Below, piece after piece: positions 48,046-60,738 of a stretch of 64,000 nucleotides of DNA. The position numbers and the translations under genes are program-made. Position 1 is the first letter of the stretch, and every line of letters starts with the position of its first letter. This DNA comes from Tachypleus tridentatus (Eukaryota; Arthropoda; Merostomata; Xiphosura; Limulidae): the NCBI RefSeq assembly GCF_004210375.1, contig NC_134834.1, positions 40,824,264-40,888,263 of the forward strand, read 5' to 3'. The notes beneath the pieces are model-generated. The model was not told the DNA's origin. It worked only from the letters and a program-made list of their open reading frames with translations, and ran no database searches.

Positions 48046-48362
48046 TGTTAAGGCTTATATTTACAAATGTATTCATGAAAATCTAAGCTATATCAATGCC
48101 AAAAGGCAAATGTTTTTTAAGCCACATATCATTGAGCAAGGAGTGTTGTAAGCACATTCAGATATGATATCTTACATCTGTGATATGTATTTATTTACCT
48201 TTCTTACAAACTGAAAATATTTAGTGTTCTTCAGTGGTAATTTCACCTATTGTACTTACTGACTATTATTTTCACCTAGTCTTACCTTAAAGAAGATAAC
48301 GTATTTAAAATTTTAGTTGATTATGTTATTTACACACACTTAGATATAACACAGGAAAAAAC

Positions 48363-48368
48363 AATAAA
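48363..48368 (+). terminator. Candidate Rab28 polyadenylation signal
   Basis: AATAAA 318 bp after the stop codon, the first canonical hexamer downstream. A later one is at 49922. Which is used cannot be told from sequence alone. Confidence 0.45.
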
Positions 48369-49094
48369 GGAAGCTGGGAAAAAGTGCACCATGACACAAT
48401 ATATTCTTTATTTAGGTTGTCATATGGCTGAGCTGTAAGAAAAAGTTATTACGTAATTATTTTTGTGAACAAAGTGTACATAATTTGTAGAAAATATTAT
48501 TTCACCGTAAAAACCTTTAGAGAAAGATTTTTATTAGAAAACATTATATTCATTATGGAAGTCATTCAGCAGTAGAACCAAATCTTTTTATCTATATGCA
48601 GTCTGTCTGTTTTACTTTTTGTTTTGTTTATCTTCTTGTTTCATTATTCGATGCATTGCTTATTATGGTTTTTGGTGATTCTTGCACCTATCAATCTCTT
48701 TTTTTTTATTTTCAGCCTCTGTATATAAACTTGCACAACCTAGTTTGAGACATTTTACCCTCTGCTGTTTAAATGCTTCGATAAGTCCAAAACTTATTTT
48801 TGTGTACTGACCCAAACAAGTGAAAATGCTGTAGTATGTAGAACTCTTTGAAAAGTGTGCATTTTCTTTAATTTTTTTGCTGTAATTATGAGTCTTGTAA
48901 TCTCCACAGCAACTTCTTTTGAACAGTTGAGTACCTATTGAACATTTCAGGCCTAAAATTTTCTCTCTAGCTTTTGTTTCATAGGGAGTACATAAGTAAA
49001 AAGTAATATAAATATTACTTGTACTAAAAGACAGTGTTACCTTACCCTTTACATTGTGGAATTGTTGTACTGTTTTAATTTGTAAATGCTAATT
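48369..49094. other. Downstream of Rab28, no recognised feature
   Basis: AT-rich; either the rest of the 3' UTR or intergenic. Confidence 0.45.
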
Positions 49095-50100
49095 CAAGTC
49101 CCAATTGTAAATTATGACCTTTTGTTTAGATAGTTCATCTCTGAACAGAAAATAGACTTGTACTGTCTCTTTTCATTATAATTTTATTATCTGTCTAATC
49201 TACATGAATTGCTGATGTATGACTTCTAGTTGTAACTTTTCTTATTTGCTACAACTGTGTATACTCGCTATGTTACTTTCGATTGGATGTTATTAAGTGT
49301 ACTGCTAATTCTATTTGGCACTTGTGGTACTTCAGAAAGTATTGGTGTTTTATGTGTTTCTTGCACATGTCATAACTGTAGAAATGTTTATAGGATATAT
49401 GGAAATATTCTTCAGTCCTGTTCTATGCATTTGTTTTTTTCATTTTTGAAGTTAGATGTATTTTCTTTAATGTTTTTCTTGTTTTCTTCTGCTTCTTACC
49501 TGTTCCTGAACATCTAGTTGTAGTTTTCCTTCAAGTTTGGCTAAGTACTTCTACATCCTTGTAAAAATTAGTTTTATCATATATGAGGTATAACAGTTGA
49601 AGCTCAAGAACTTGCACCATTTGTTAGAAATAGTTAATTATAATTAATTATTAATTTCTTTAGGAACATCACAAACCATTACCCTCTTAACATTCTGGCA
49701 GTACTTGTATCTCAAGAAGTATTGATGTTTTATTTTTGAGCAACTTCATTTGCATCTATTTATTATGCCCCCTTTTTGTTTAAGTATTATTTTATGGCTG
49801 TTTTTTGTAGTCTTTAAAGTCTTATATGTGTATGTGTTTTGGTTACAGATTTTGAGTAAATGTAAAAAAACTCTTCTTTTATGTAAATTATGACATTTTT
49901 TTTAGGTGGTCTATTCCTGAAAATAAAGTAAACTCGTGCTGTCTCTTTTACTTATAATTTATTATCTGGCCAACCTTCATGAATTTTGGATATATGACTT
50001 CTAGCTGTTTTTTTTTTTAATGGCTAAATCGACATGTTCTGACTGTCTTACTCTCAACTGGATGTGACTAAATGTAGTACTAATCCTATGTATCCTGACA
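49095..50100 (+). repeat. Pair of diverged direct repeats
   Basis: A block of about 230 bp at 49100-49330 ('gtaaattatgacctttt', 'gtactgtctcttttcattataatttt', 'tatgacttctagttg') recurs at 49870-50100 ('gtaaattatgacatttt', 'gtgctgtctcttttacttataattt', 'tatgacttctagctg'). The spacing is about 770 bp. It could be a local tandem duplication or the ends of a decayed retroelement. Confidence 0.6.
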
Positions 50101-52100
50101 CTAAGTATGACTAAATCTACTTAGCACTGTTTCTTTTCCTTTGTTTTTCTTCCTTTGCATATGTTCAGATGAAATTTGCTCAAACCTTCTATATTGTTTA
50201 TTTTTACACAATTCCAAATTGTGCAAGTAACTCTTAAATGTATTAGCATCTCACATACATTAATTTAAGTCCCATTTAAGATTCTTTCAAGTGACTTTTA
50301 CTGTTTTTTTGAACCTGTACCTCCATTCTTTTTTATATATATGTGTGTGTGTAAATGTGCATGTATGATTATAGGTTAAATTTTCTGCTTGCAAAGACCA
50401 CTGTAGATTATTCTTTGAACTGCTATCATAAGATTTTTGTCATCAGTACCTTCCAAGTTCTGTTCTTCACTTTCATGATTTTGTGCTTTGTTCTTATACC
50501 TTGTGTAGATTTTTTCCATTTCTATTCCAGCCCTCTCCTTTTTCTTATCTTTCCTTCACCAGTGGTCTAGTTTGTTACTCTTCTTATCATTGACTACCAC
50601 ACATATATTGTTCTCTGAGTACCTATTTTTTCTGCTTTTGGTCTCATTTTGTGCCAACAGTCATTTTCCTTTTTTCCACCTTGGTCTCTTTCCTCACTTC
50701 TCTTTCTGTTTCCTATTCACATCCCTTGGAACCCACCTATAGTTGGAAATGGTTGATGTGTTAGACACTTTCCTACACATCTCTCTTTGCCTGGTCGATA
50801 TTTTCTGTACATCATCCTCCATTTTTGTTTTCTTATTCCTTTCTCGTTTCTTTGACTGAATATTAAATCTTTTAATATTATTTGGCATTGTGTGGACCAA
50901 CTCTTGTCATGTTTTTGTCATTGGGCTGGCATTCCTTATCTTAGACTACTTCCATCTGTTTGTGCCTTATCAAATGTTTCCTCTTCTACCTACCTACCTT
51001 CTTTCTTATAACAACTCAGTTTGGAGGAGAGGGGGATGTATTCTGGGACACATTCATTCTTTTGGATATTTCTTCTTTTGTCTTAACCAAATTAAGTTTA
51101 TAATTTTTATTTCTTGCACCAACTGTTAAAAAATCTGCTGTTTCTGGTCTTTTTGCCTTCAGACATTAGACATACCACTCTGGGGACCATCATTCTCAAT
51201 CGTTTTACATTATATCAGTGAAGTTATCTCTACACTTTAAATCTTTTGTGAGATTTGCTCTTGGTTGATCACAACCTCCTTGGATATATTTACTACCTTA
51301 CATGACTCCACACTTCCTCTCTTTTAGTTCACTATTTCTCATATCTTTTTCTTTGTGTCAATTTTCTCATGGTGGCCAAGTCTTACCACTTATATTTGCC
51401 CATTCCTCTATTCACCTACTGTCTCTGATCCTCATCTTTATATACAACTATTCTCCTGAAGTCCTATTATTGGTGCTTCTTAACCCAGTTCAACCTTCAA
51501 CTGCTAGCATTCAGAATTTTTTCCCCTCAATTTCTCCTCTTTCTCTCTTGCTTTACTATCATCTGTCCCTTTTTCCTTGAGCTTTATCTTCCATCCTCTG
51601 TAAGCATGGAATTTGAACAATCTGTTACCTATTGAGCTCGGCTTTTTGCTTTGAGTCACTCTTCTTGTCGTCACTTCACTGCATTTTTCTGTCAGAATTT
51701 GTGGTGGATCTTTTGTCATTAGTCTTTTAACCACTTCTTTCTTTTTGCTGTAATCCTGTGACCACCTTTCTGCCCTTTTTCCTTGGCTGTTAATCATTGG
51801 CTAGTCAGTGTGTATTTCTAATAATAGTTGGGAGGCCTTGTTCATGGACCAGGAAAGTGATTGCCCACTCATGTGGCTCATGCTTGCCTACTTTTAACAA
51901 TATGGTTTTACAACTACCCATTGCACTGACTCCAGTAAAAGATCTTTATGTCTGGTAGCCCATTGGAGGATCCAGATACTTATACAGGTCTCTCCAATGT
52001 GAATTCTCTTGAGCTATGAACTCTGAAATATCATTCACTTTCCTGTCAAATACGTAAATGATTAATAATATAATATCCAGTATACTGTATGGAAAATCAT
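50101..52100 (+). repeat. Pyrimidine-rich dispersed repeat, copy 5
   Basis: T/C-rich stretch with the style and some of the words of the intronic copies. It contains Leu/Ser/Phe-rich pseudo-frames (50355-50570, 51302-51580) that I do not regard as genes. Confidence 0.4.
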
Positions 52101-54952
52101 GTAGTGTTAAATAAAATTAATTTCTTTATTTCTTTGTCCACCAAGTCATGTTGAGAATGATATCAGTATGATTCAAGTATTTTTTGGTGCATTTCAGTAA
52201 TATTAAAAGGTGAAAAAATATTTGTTAAAATGTGAAGAAGTAATTGCCTTTTCTTGCTTCAAAAAAATTATAGGCTAGATGCATTACTTTGATTAGGCTT
52301 ATGATGAGAAGTTAGTTAAACACTACTAAAACTGACACTTTATATCACTCACTCTCTTTCCTTTTACATATAATCTGTGCATGTTTGAATTTACCCATGA
52401 AACTAGAAAAATAAGTGTGTATGTATACACATATAGATGCATGTGGACAGTGTTTTGGGCTTCATTCGCTTTTCACAATTAGTAATTATTATGATTCATT
52501 ATTTTCTAAATGTTTTATTTAGCCTATTTGAAACATTCTTACTACTGTTTGAAACGTTTTGTTGTAATCAGGAAACATATATATATTCATAGCTATTAAA
52601 AGTTGTTTGCTGTGCTTGAACAAAAAAGAATGAAAATGAGAATAGACTGTAATGCAGAGGAAAAACCTTTACTTTTGAATGTTTAATGATAAAGCCTTCC
52701 ATATAGTTAATATTATTCACATGTTCAGAAGGAGACTTTATGATCATTCTACCCAAAGTATTGTATATGAAGGTTGTGGAATGTGTAAACTTTAAAAACT
52801 AACAATATTTGTATTCTTACATAATTGGTGTTTTCCCTATGTGTACACAGGTTTAACTTTAATATTTTACATGATTTTAAAACCAAAGTAGTAGTATTTA
52901 TGTTACATTTTTAATTCAAGACTATTTTATAAGGTAATTTACCAGCTTACCTTGGATGATAAAATGATTTTCATAAATTCATCCATAACCAGAATGAATA
53001 ATCACGTAATTCTAAATTGTAATTGTTATTCAATTAATTGGTAAGGTTATTTTACAGTTTAAGTAATCAGTTTAAGCTATTATACTTGTCCAAAAGTGAT
53101 ATTATTGTTCTTTCACCTAAAGGCTAAAGTCACTTTAACAGTGAGCTGTATTTTCTAAAAACCAAAAAATGTGAAATTTATACAAGAAAAGAGTTTGTTC
53201 ATGCTTAATATGTTTTTATTTATTTTATTTTAAACCATAAGAGCCCAGTAGTTCTTGTACTTCGTACCCTAATGGAGTCACAATGGCAAATCATTGGCTG
53301 AAATAAAAATATTTTGTTATATTATTATCTGACAGGTAAAGGTCTTTTTTTGAAAAAAACAAAACTTTATTGCCAAGGTGTCTCAGTCCATCCAGTATGC
53401 TCTACAAATTATGACAAACATAAAGTGGATATTTGTGTCAGAGTACATTTAACATCTAACATAGTAAAAGTATTTTGACAATATATATATATTGTATGTC
53501 TTTGTTATCCAGTCTGTAAATATATATAGACACACACACAAATATTGTCAGTACTGTGTAAAATCTTTTGTTTAAGATATTATTTACAATCTGTGTTACA
53601 AATTTTACAAATCTTTATTTGTATAGCCAGATGTATTCGAACTCAGCTATACATCAGACCTCTTCCTGATTGACTAAGAAAAGGTATTACTGTATATCTT
53701 TTATTAATGATATACTGGTATCATTGCAGTAATGTTAGAAATTAAGTTGAATTAATCTGTTAATCCTATCTTAAAAATTCAAAATAGAAGGTATAGAATT
53801 TTGTGTATCTTTTATTATACAAAAATATTTTTCATTTAGTATAAAAAGCTAAGTATAATGAAAACATTATTTTTATTTCATGCATTTCTTGAATAACAAA
53901 GCAAAATAAGGTGTTCAAATACAGAACTAATTTTAAGTTTATTGTAGTTTATTATATTTTCCCAGGTTTCTTAATTGATTTTGTTAGACATGTTTTCGAT
54001 TGTTCCTCAATGAAACATTGGTCGTGTTATCAAATGTTTTTCCTTAACTTTCAAATAAGTTTCACCAAAATGTTTTCTGGAAGATTATTTTTTCTATATA
54101 ACTGCTTGACATTATAAGTTTTTTAATACAGGGATTTAATTTTTTTACTTGTAGAAACATTCATGAGCATAGAACTGTGTATGCAAGTTATGCTTATCAT
54201 GACACCCTTTTTAATAGGTAATTACAAAACACATTGTGCTAGATGGTTAAGATAAATGACATTGTTACAGCATTATAAAACTTGGAATATCTATATGTAT
54301 ACCAAATGAAAATAAAAAATAGTTGACTTATTATATCTTTGAAGGATAAAAATTATTTAATCCATTTTTATTGTTGTGCAACATATTTTAACATGAAATT
54401 GTTTTATATACTCTTATGTTCAGTAGCTAGCTGATATTTTATGTAAATCAGAAGTTTGTCATTATGAAGATATTAAAGGTGAACATCTACAGGTAACTAA
54501 CTTACATGACTACTTATATTTACAATAAAGAACAAAATTATAAAATACTGTATATAGTAACAGCATCTAGTAGATTAACTGTACAACAGTTTTGCTTATA
54601 GAATATCCTTCTGTATTTATATATGCATAAACACATACATAGAAAAAACAATAATTTTAATATTGTGTTTTATTGGTCAGTGTTAGTCTGTTGATTAAAG
54701 ATTGATTTCTTAAAATTTAGTATGTGGAAGGACAATGTATTGATTTGCAACTGGTTAAAGAGCTGATGAAATTTTAGTATAATAGTTTTCTATAAACAGA
54801 GTTGGTATTGATAATCATGCTACTGGGAAATTTCCAAACATTGTTTGCCCAACACAACTTTTCTTTAGCCATGTCTAAAAGGTCTATCTAGCACAGGGCA
54901 TTTAGGAGCACTGTATGTTGACTGAAATGGCTTACTGCACAAACCATTCCAG
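52101..54952. other. Intergenic, no recognised feature
   Basis: AT-rich with (TA)n near 53481-53492 and a (CA)-type run near 53530. The open frame 53911-54117 is unrecognised and of biased composition. Confidence 0.4.
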
Positions 54953-54954
54953 TA

Positions 54955-55569
54955 CCGTGTTTACTCGCTTATAAGACGGGGATTTTTCCTCGAGATTTCG
55001 GGCTCAAATTGGGGGGCCCGTCTTATAGGCGAGGTCTACAGACATAGAAAATAAATTTAGTTCACTCAGTTTATCAGATCGTTCCTCAAATGCGGAATTT
55101 CGAATTCCATTGACGGCAGTGAGGATGATGAACTTTTCAGTGAGTTTATCGGCGGCAGAGATGACGTAGAGCAGGAGGAGAACACGGAGGAATGTGACCT
55201 CTACGATGATGGATTGTCCGAGGAGCAGTTTTATGAACTGTTTGGAGATAGCGACAACGAACAATTTGAAGGCTTTTGAATTTCATAACTTGCGTACTGA
55301 TTTGCTGTGTTCTATTAAAGTGCGGTTTGCGTAAACTCTTTTAATACTTTGAAGAAATGTGGTTTAAAAGTTAGCATAAACGTACTTTGATACTGAAATA
55401 TGTTGTGATAAGTTTTGTGCGTTAGATTGTTCTTTGTTATGTGTTTTAAATATGAATATTTATCTCTCATTACCTGCTTTCCTTCCTTCGTCTTATAAAC
55501 GAGTCTAAACAGAATATCGACAATCTCTCAGGTGAAGTTGGGACCCGTCTTATAAGCGAATAAAAACGG
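54955..55569 (+). mobile_element. pogo-like deletion derivative (MITE) with TA flanks
   Basis: The left end 'ccgtgtttactcgcttataa' and the right end, the complement of 'ccgtttttattcgcttataa', form inverted repeats of about 24 bp that begin next to TA on each side (54953-54954, 55570-55571). This is the TA target of the Tc1/mariner/pogo group. The 615-bp element keeps only the transposase 3' end. Confidence 0.85.
55079..55279 (+). pseudogene. C-terminal tail of a pogo/jerky-type transposase
   Basis: An open frame of 66 codons without its own start: SFLKCGISNSIDGSEDDELF, then a strongly acidic stretch (EQEENTEE...), and LFGDSDNEQFEGF before the TGA. The F-x-K-C-G-I-S-N-S-x-D-G-S-E-D-D wording is that of the tail of pogo/jerky transposases. 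The DNA-binding and catalytic domains are absent, removed by internal deletion. It has remained open although it cannot be translated alone, which points to a recent deletion. Confidence 0.75.
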
Positions 55570-55571
55570 TA

Positions 55572-56039
55572 TATCTTGATGTAACAACAGTTATTTAATT
55601 CCTTCTTGGTGATGTTTTACCATTGTCTGTGAATTTCTTATGTTATTGGTGGTTCTCTAGAAAACAGGCCTTGATTCAATAATCTGTATGGGTGAAAGAC
55701 TGTGAAGCTCTGGAATGAACATGAACAGTCATTCTGAGTGTATAAATGTTGGTGACTCTTCTTCCAGAGTCATTGGCTGTAGTAAAAATGAAGTCATGGA
55801 TTTTCTCTGTAAAGGCAAAAGTCTGACATTTAGGATAGGAATTCTTAACAACTCACTCCTGCAACCATGAAAATGTCTATATATATATAAAACTTAAAGA
55901 AATTATTTTGTTTTATATTCTCCACATCTGTCTGTTGCCTATCTTGTGTCCAACAAACTATAGCACAGAATAGCCAAAGTAGCATTTAAATGGTTTGATC
56001 TGTTGCCCTTACTTATCTGTAAAACTTACTCAGTTACGT
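55572..56039. other. Intergenic, nothing recognised
   Basis: No frame or repeat assigned. Confidence 0.45.
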
Positions 56040-57900
56040 CTAAGTGCTTTTCCAATATGGCGGTGTGTGTGTCAGAATGTTATCCACGTAATGCTCCATA
56101 CTGATGATTTTCTGCAACATCCTCTTCATCATGCAGTTGAATATTGCTGCTGAGTTGACCTAACCCAAACGGCATTCTCTTAAATTGCTAACATCCATCT
56201 GGTCTCACAGATGCTGTCTTTTCTTTAGATCCTGTCTCCATCTGGATCTGCAAATAACCTTTCTTGAGGTAAATATCTGAAAAGAATCTGGTATCATTTA
56301 GTTTTGCCTTGATAGCCTATGTGTTGCCCATAGGCTCAGAGTTAAAATTTGTCAAGTGATTCAGCTTCTGGAAGTCTATGCAGAAGTGGTTTGAATCATC
56401 CATCTTCTTCATGATTGCTACAAGTGAACAACAGCTTGAATCTGAAGTCTCAGTGATTCCAGCTTCTAATATTGCCTCATATTCGTGGTTTATGAGGTCA
56501 TTGCTCATGTAGGGCATCTAGGGGGGGGGGGGGCTCCACCTTGATTGAATCCCTTGTCTTGTTCCCAGTCTGTTTTTTTCAAAGGCTTGTCTTGCATGGT
56601 CTATTTATGAAGACTTCCCCAAACTGGCACATTAGATCTTATAGTTCCTTCTTTTGCCTGCCAGTCAGTTCTTTACTGATATTGATATTTTTGTGTCTCT
56701 CTTCTTCAACCCAGTGGTCTTAGGTCTAGCACATTTTCATCCTCTTTGACAAAGTCATTGCCTCTTGGTTCTGCATCTGTGACAGTCACTTCTACAGCAT
56801 ACATTTTAGCTTCAGTAGTTGTACCTGTTAGGTTTCCTTCCCTCTCAGCTCTTGGTTTCTCCATTTACTTTCATCCTATACTCCATTCTGTTGACAACTT
56901 CCTGTACCTTAAAAGGTCCTTTTTAATGCAGGGTGAATATGTTGCTGCTTGTGGGCATTGTCTGACATTGAAACTTGGTTTTATTGTTATAGAAGTACTT
57001 CTAACTGCCCTGAGTAGCATACAATCTCTCACAAGCAGGTTGACAGGTCTCTGCCAGTAAGCTTGTTTGGTCTAACATTTACTGGTATGTATTCCTTACT
57101 TGGATTTTTCTTCATCTGCCCATAGCTCTTTCAGTATTTGCATTGGATCTCATACTGTTCTTCCAATGCACTAAGTCGAAGAATGAAAATCCTGTACTTG
57201 CTTTTGTGACTTCTTGATGAGCAAATAATACTGCCTGCTAGTACCTATTTTAGTCATGTGATCTTTCTTGGTACATCTTCTTCAGCATGCTCTTTAAGAA
57301 TCCATTGATCCTATCATGAAGTTCATTACATCTAGGGTTGTATGGGATGCTAAAAAGCTGCCTAATTCTGATGAGTGTGCACATCTCTTGCATCAGTTCT
57401 GAAGTTAACTGGGCCTCTATGTCACTTCTTTTGGGAAGCCAATTCTGCAGAATTTCTTCTGGGAGGGCTTCTGTCACTTTCTCCTTCTCTATCTTCGACT
57501 CTTTAATTACATGTTACATGGATGATTACTGTTAGCATATACTGGTTTATTTTATCAAATACAGGTGCTAGTGGTCCAGTCTCCACTGCTACTCTAATGA
57601 ATGGCTTTTCTATTTGAGGCAGTTCACCTGTGGCCGATATCATGTGACCTATAGAATCTTGTCACATATTTTATGCCCCCTAGCCAGTGGAAGTTGCTAG
57701 TGATTCTGTCTGACATCTTTTTTGACTCATTTTTATCAGATATTTCAATCACTACTGGTCTGTTGATCCATTTGCTAACTTCAGCTCACCATCGGTCGTT
57801 GACTAATTAATCACAAAAGCAGCCCTTTCTTTATGTGGTATATCTGCTCAGTTGCCATTGTCCCAGTTTTGACTTTGGGTGGATTTTTTATGCCTCTACA
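56040..57900 (-). pseudogene. Gypsy pol relic with integrase before RT (Gmr1-like order)
   Basis: Read on the minus strand from high to low coordinates. First is a decayed zinc-binding region of integrase (about 57760-57590: KKMSDRITSNFHWLGGIKYV then RFYRSHDIGHR, both Cys lost). Next is the integrase core end (57477-57250: FSIPYNPRCNELHDRINGFL then KSMLKKMYQERSHD). Then come LFAHQEVTKASTGFSFFDLV (near 57190) and a GPY/F-like module KGPFKVQEVVNRMEYRMKVN (56935-56870). A linker holds AEREGNLTG...MYAVEVTVTDAEP. Last is reverse transcriptase (56517-56317: ILEAGITETSDS...FCIDFQKLN, then LKKGYLQIQ and RMPFGLGQLSS to 56040). In ordinary Gypsy elements RT precedes integrase; integrase-then-RT is the order of Gmr1-like elements. 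Stops and frameshifts throughout. LTRs not found. Confidence 0.75.
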
Positions 57901-58946
57901 GGAGAGTATCCATGTTGTTATTTTATTAATCAAATTTGGGCAGCTTGGATCGACTGGCTCTAACCCCATTATCATTCATGAGTCTTACTTTCTATTGGGT
58001 GAGCTTGTGTGATCTTAGTTTGTACTCTTTTACTTTATATTTTCAGTTTCTCCTTTTCTGCATTCACAATTAGTGGCTTACTCTTTATCTATCTATTTCC
58101 AGTCTTCTCTTTCTCTTAACTTCTTCTCACCTAATTCTTGTTGTTTGACAGACTCCCATAATTTGTCAAGACAAGTTGTTCTCTTTCACCTCTATTATTC
58201 CAATAACGATCTGAAACACACTTTAAATATTTCCAGTTAAGGCTAAACTAACAATCATACAGTCTAACTTCTCTTTCCTTAACTTCACATTTTCTAACTT
58301 AACCTGCATTCACCAGCGCTTATAAATATATTGCTCAATGAGCCTTAGAACTTTCTATAATCCATCAGATGCTGTGATGTAACAATACTAACTTAAGGCA
58401 GCGAGAAAAATACAAAAAGTTCGAGGAGTAAGACGTCAATTTACAACAATTGTTTCACACATACAACCTATGATTCTTACTGAATTGCCTAACAAAATTT
58501 GTCGTAACTATCACTTTTAAAATAATTACTTTTAACACTGTTGTTATAAAAACTAAATAATTATTAAATATTAGACCACAATATGAACTAATTAATAAGT
58601 CTTACACTAAACAGTCTCGTATACTCAACACTGTATAAAAATATTATAGTAGTTATTTCAGTCATTGGCTATCACATACGTAAATGGGGAGGTGGACAAG
58701 AACGATTACCCTTCTTTTGTGATGTAAAAAAATTACGCTTATATAATTATAGCATAGCTGCTTATGGAATTTAATGTTGTTGTTGTTGTTTTTTTTCTTA
58801 TATAGTCTATATTCTTCTGATGAAACAGCGTTTACAACCGAAGCCGACCTGATATTGTTAGGTTTTGTAGGTTGTTTTTTCGCAACAGGTGTCTGTGACT
58901 TGTTGATGATAAACATCAACAATAGACAAATAGCAACACAATCTAT
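57901..58946. other. Intergenic, nothing recognised
   Basis: 57901-58330 is T/C-rich and may be decayed 5' sequence of the Gypsy relic. A (GTT)n run lies at about 58775-58790. Confidence 0.4.
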
Positions 58947-58958
58947 TTGTTTTAAAAT

Positions 58959-59224
58959 AAGCCCGACATGGCCAGGTGGGTCAAGGCGTTCGACTTCTAA
59001 TCTTAGGGTCGCGGGTTCGAATCCCTGTTACGCCAAATATTCTCTCCCTTTCAGCCGTGGAGGCGTTATAATGGTACGGTCAATCCCACTATTCATTGGT
59101 AAAAGAGTTGGAGATTGGTGGTGATGACTAGCTAGCTGCCTTTCCTCTGGCCATACACTGCTGAATTAGGGACGGCTAGCGCAGATAGCCCTTGAGTAGC
59201 TTTGCGCGAAATTCAAACAAACAA
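58959..59224 (+). repeat. tRNA-derived SINE (type A) with TSD
   Basis: Clear head with 'gcccgacatggccaggtggg', B box 'gggttcgaatccc', and tail 'gcgcgaaattcaaacaaaca'. Perfect 12-bp target duplication 'ttgttttaaaat' (58947-58958 and 59225-59236). Confidence 0.95.
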
Positions 59225-59236
59225 TTGTTTTAAAAT

Positions 59237-60440
59237 TATGTATTAAAACACGTTAAACATATATACAAATGCTCATTACATTATAGGTTATCTTAGCTAT
59301 ATCCAGAGTTTTAAATAAATGTCTTTTTGTTGTTGTTGTTGTTCAACATCCATATAGTCTGGTTCAATTATTTTAGAACACGAGTGATAAAACAAATTAT
59401 TCTTCTCTGCTCTGTTACTCCAATACATTATTAACAGTGGTGTGGGAATGCATGGAAGTGCTGTTTCCTTTTTTTTTTTTTTAGCTGGAACGTTACAAAT
59501 TGTTAACTTCGTGAAGTTTTGCCCACCCATAGAAGGAAAAAAAAATCATTTCATCCAGCTTGTAAGCAATTGATCAAAGTATAATAAAAGATGAGATTGC
59601 AAAATAATACATGTAGTTACGTTAATATAGGTCGTAAAGTTCCGAACAATTTATGGTCGAAGTTTATATTTCTCACTTCAAACTTATTTTCTGCAAAAAC
59701 ATAATGAATTGTACTGTCGGAACTTTTCATTATGAACGAAAAAATTCTGAAGTAAATCTTCTAAGAATTTCTACTTCTCAACTTTTCCCCTCTATTTCCT
59801 GTGTTTATTTTACTGTTAGTGGCTGAAGTAGAAACCTATAAAAAAAATGACATTAAACCATTTACATGACATCATTCCTAGCAAATAAACCTACACGGTG
59901 CAATTACCAAACTTCTCTCAGCTTCTAAAACACAGTGATGCACTGTTTATTGACTTGGTAAAAAATACAGTGACTACAATGAGCAATGTGTAAAGTATTA
60001 TATAAATATGAGAGAAAATATTTACTATATGGCTCTGCACAAAGTCTGATCTTATACAATAAAGTCGTTAGGTATTTGGATGCTAGTTATCTTCCCAGGG
60101 TGGTCAGGATTTAGTAATGTAGGTGTGAAAAATGTATGGAAGAGCTTATGAACATCTTGTTTTCTATTTTACTTACCATATTTACACAGTAACCAATAAA
60201 TGTTTTGTTTCCAGTAATATAAGTTTGACCCATTTTGATTTAGTTGCTGTTTCTAACTTAATCTTCTTGCTAATCATTTTAATGTGTTTACGAAGTATTA
60301 CCTACAAGTAAGTAATATTTTTATACTGTATATAGACTGTGTAATCAGTTAGTACATGGTACATTGGAACATTTCACCACTACATAATTATTTGACATGA
60401 CAACAGATTCTATATAAAAAAATCATTTTCACTTTTGTTT
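59237..60440. other. Intergenic, nothing recognised
   Basis: A (GTT)n microsatellite at about 59328-59342 and a T tract at 59469-59482. No gene. Confidence 0.5.
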
Positions 60441-60451
60441 TAATCATTGAT

Positions 60452-60727
60452 TGTTTTTGTTTTTTTGGAATTTCGCACAAAGCTACTCAAGGGCTATCTG
60501 TGCTAGCCGTCCCTAATTTAGCAGTGTAAGACTAGAGGGAAGGTAGCTAGTCATCACCATCCACCGCCAACTCTTGGGCTACTCTTTTACCAACGAATAG
60601 TGGGATTGACCGTCACATTATACGTCCCCACGGCTGGGAGGGCGAGCATGTTTAGCGCGACGCGGGCGCGAACCCGCGACCCTCGAATTACGAGTCGCAC
60701 GCCTTACGCGCTTGGCCATGCCAGGCC
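60452..60727 (-). repeat. tRNA-derived SINE (type A), reverse, with TSD
   Basis: Full-length reverse copy, CpG-rich. Perfect 11-bp target duplication 'taatcattgat' (60441-60451 and 60728-60738). Confidence 0.95.
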
Positions 60728-60738
60728 TAATCATTGAT

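Noticed and set aside
56521..56533. Run of 13 G as a possible regulatory quadruplex
   Set aside because: A single homopolymer in a dead Gypsy relic; more likely replication slippage or an assembly artefact.
58774..59124. 116-codon + strand open frame
   Set aside because: Its second half is the SINE at 58959 and its first half is a (GTT)n-adjacent stretch; no family is recognised.
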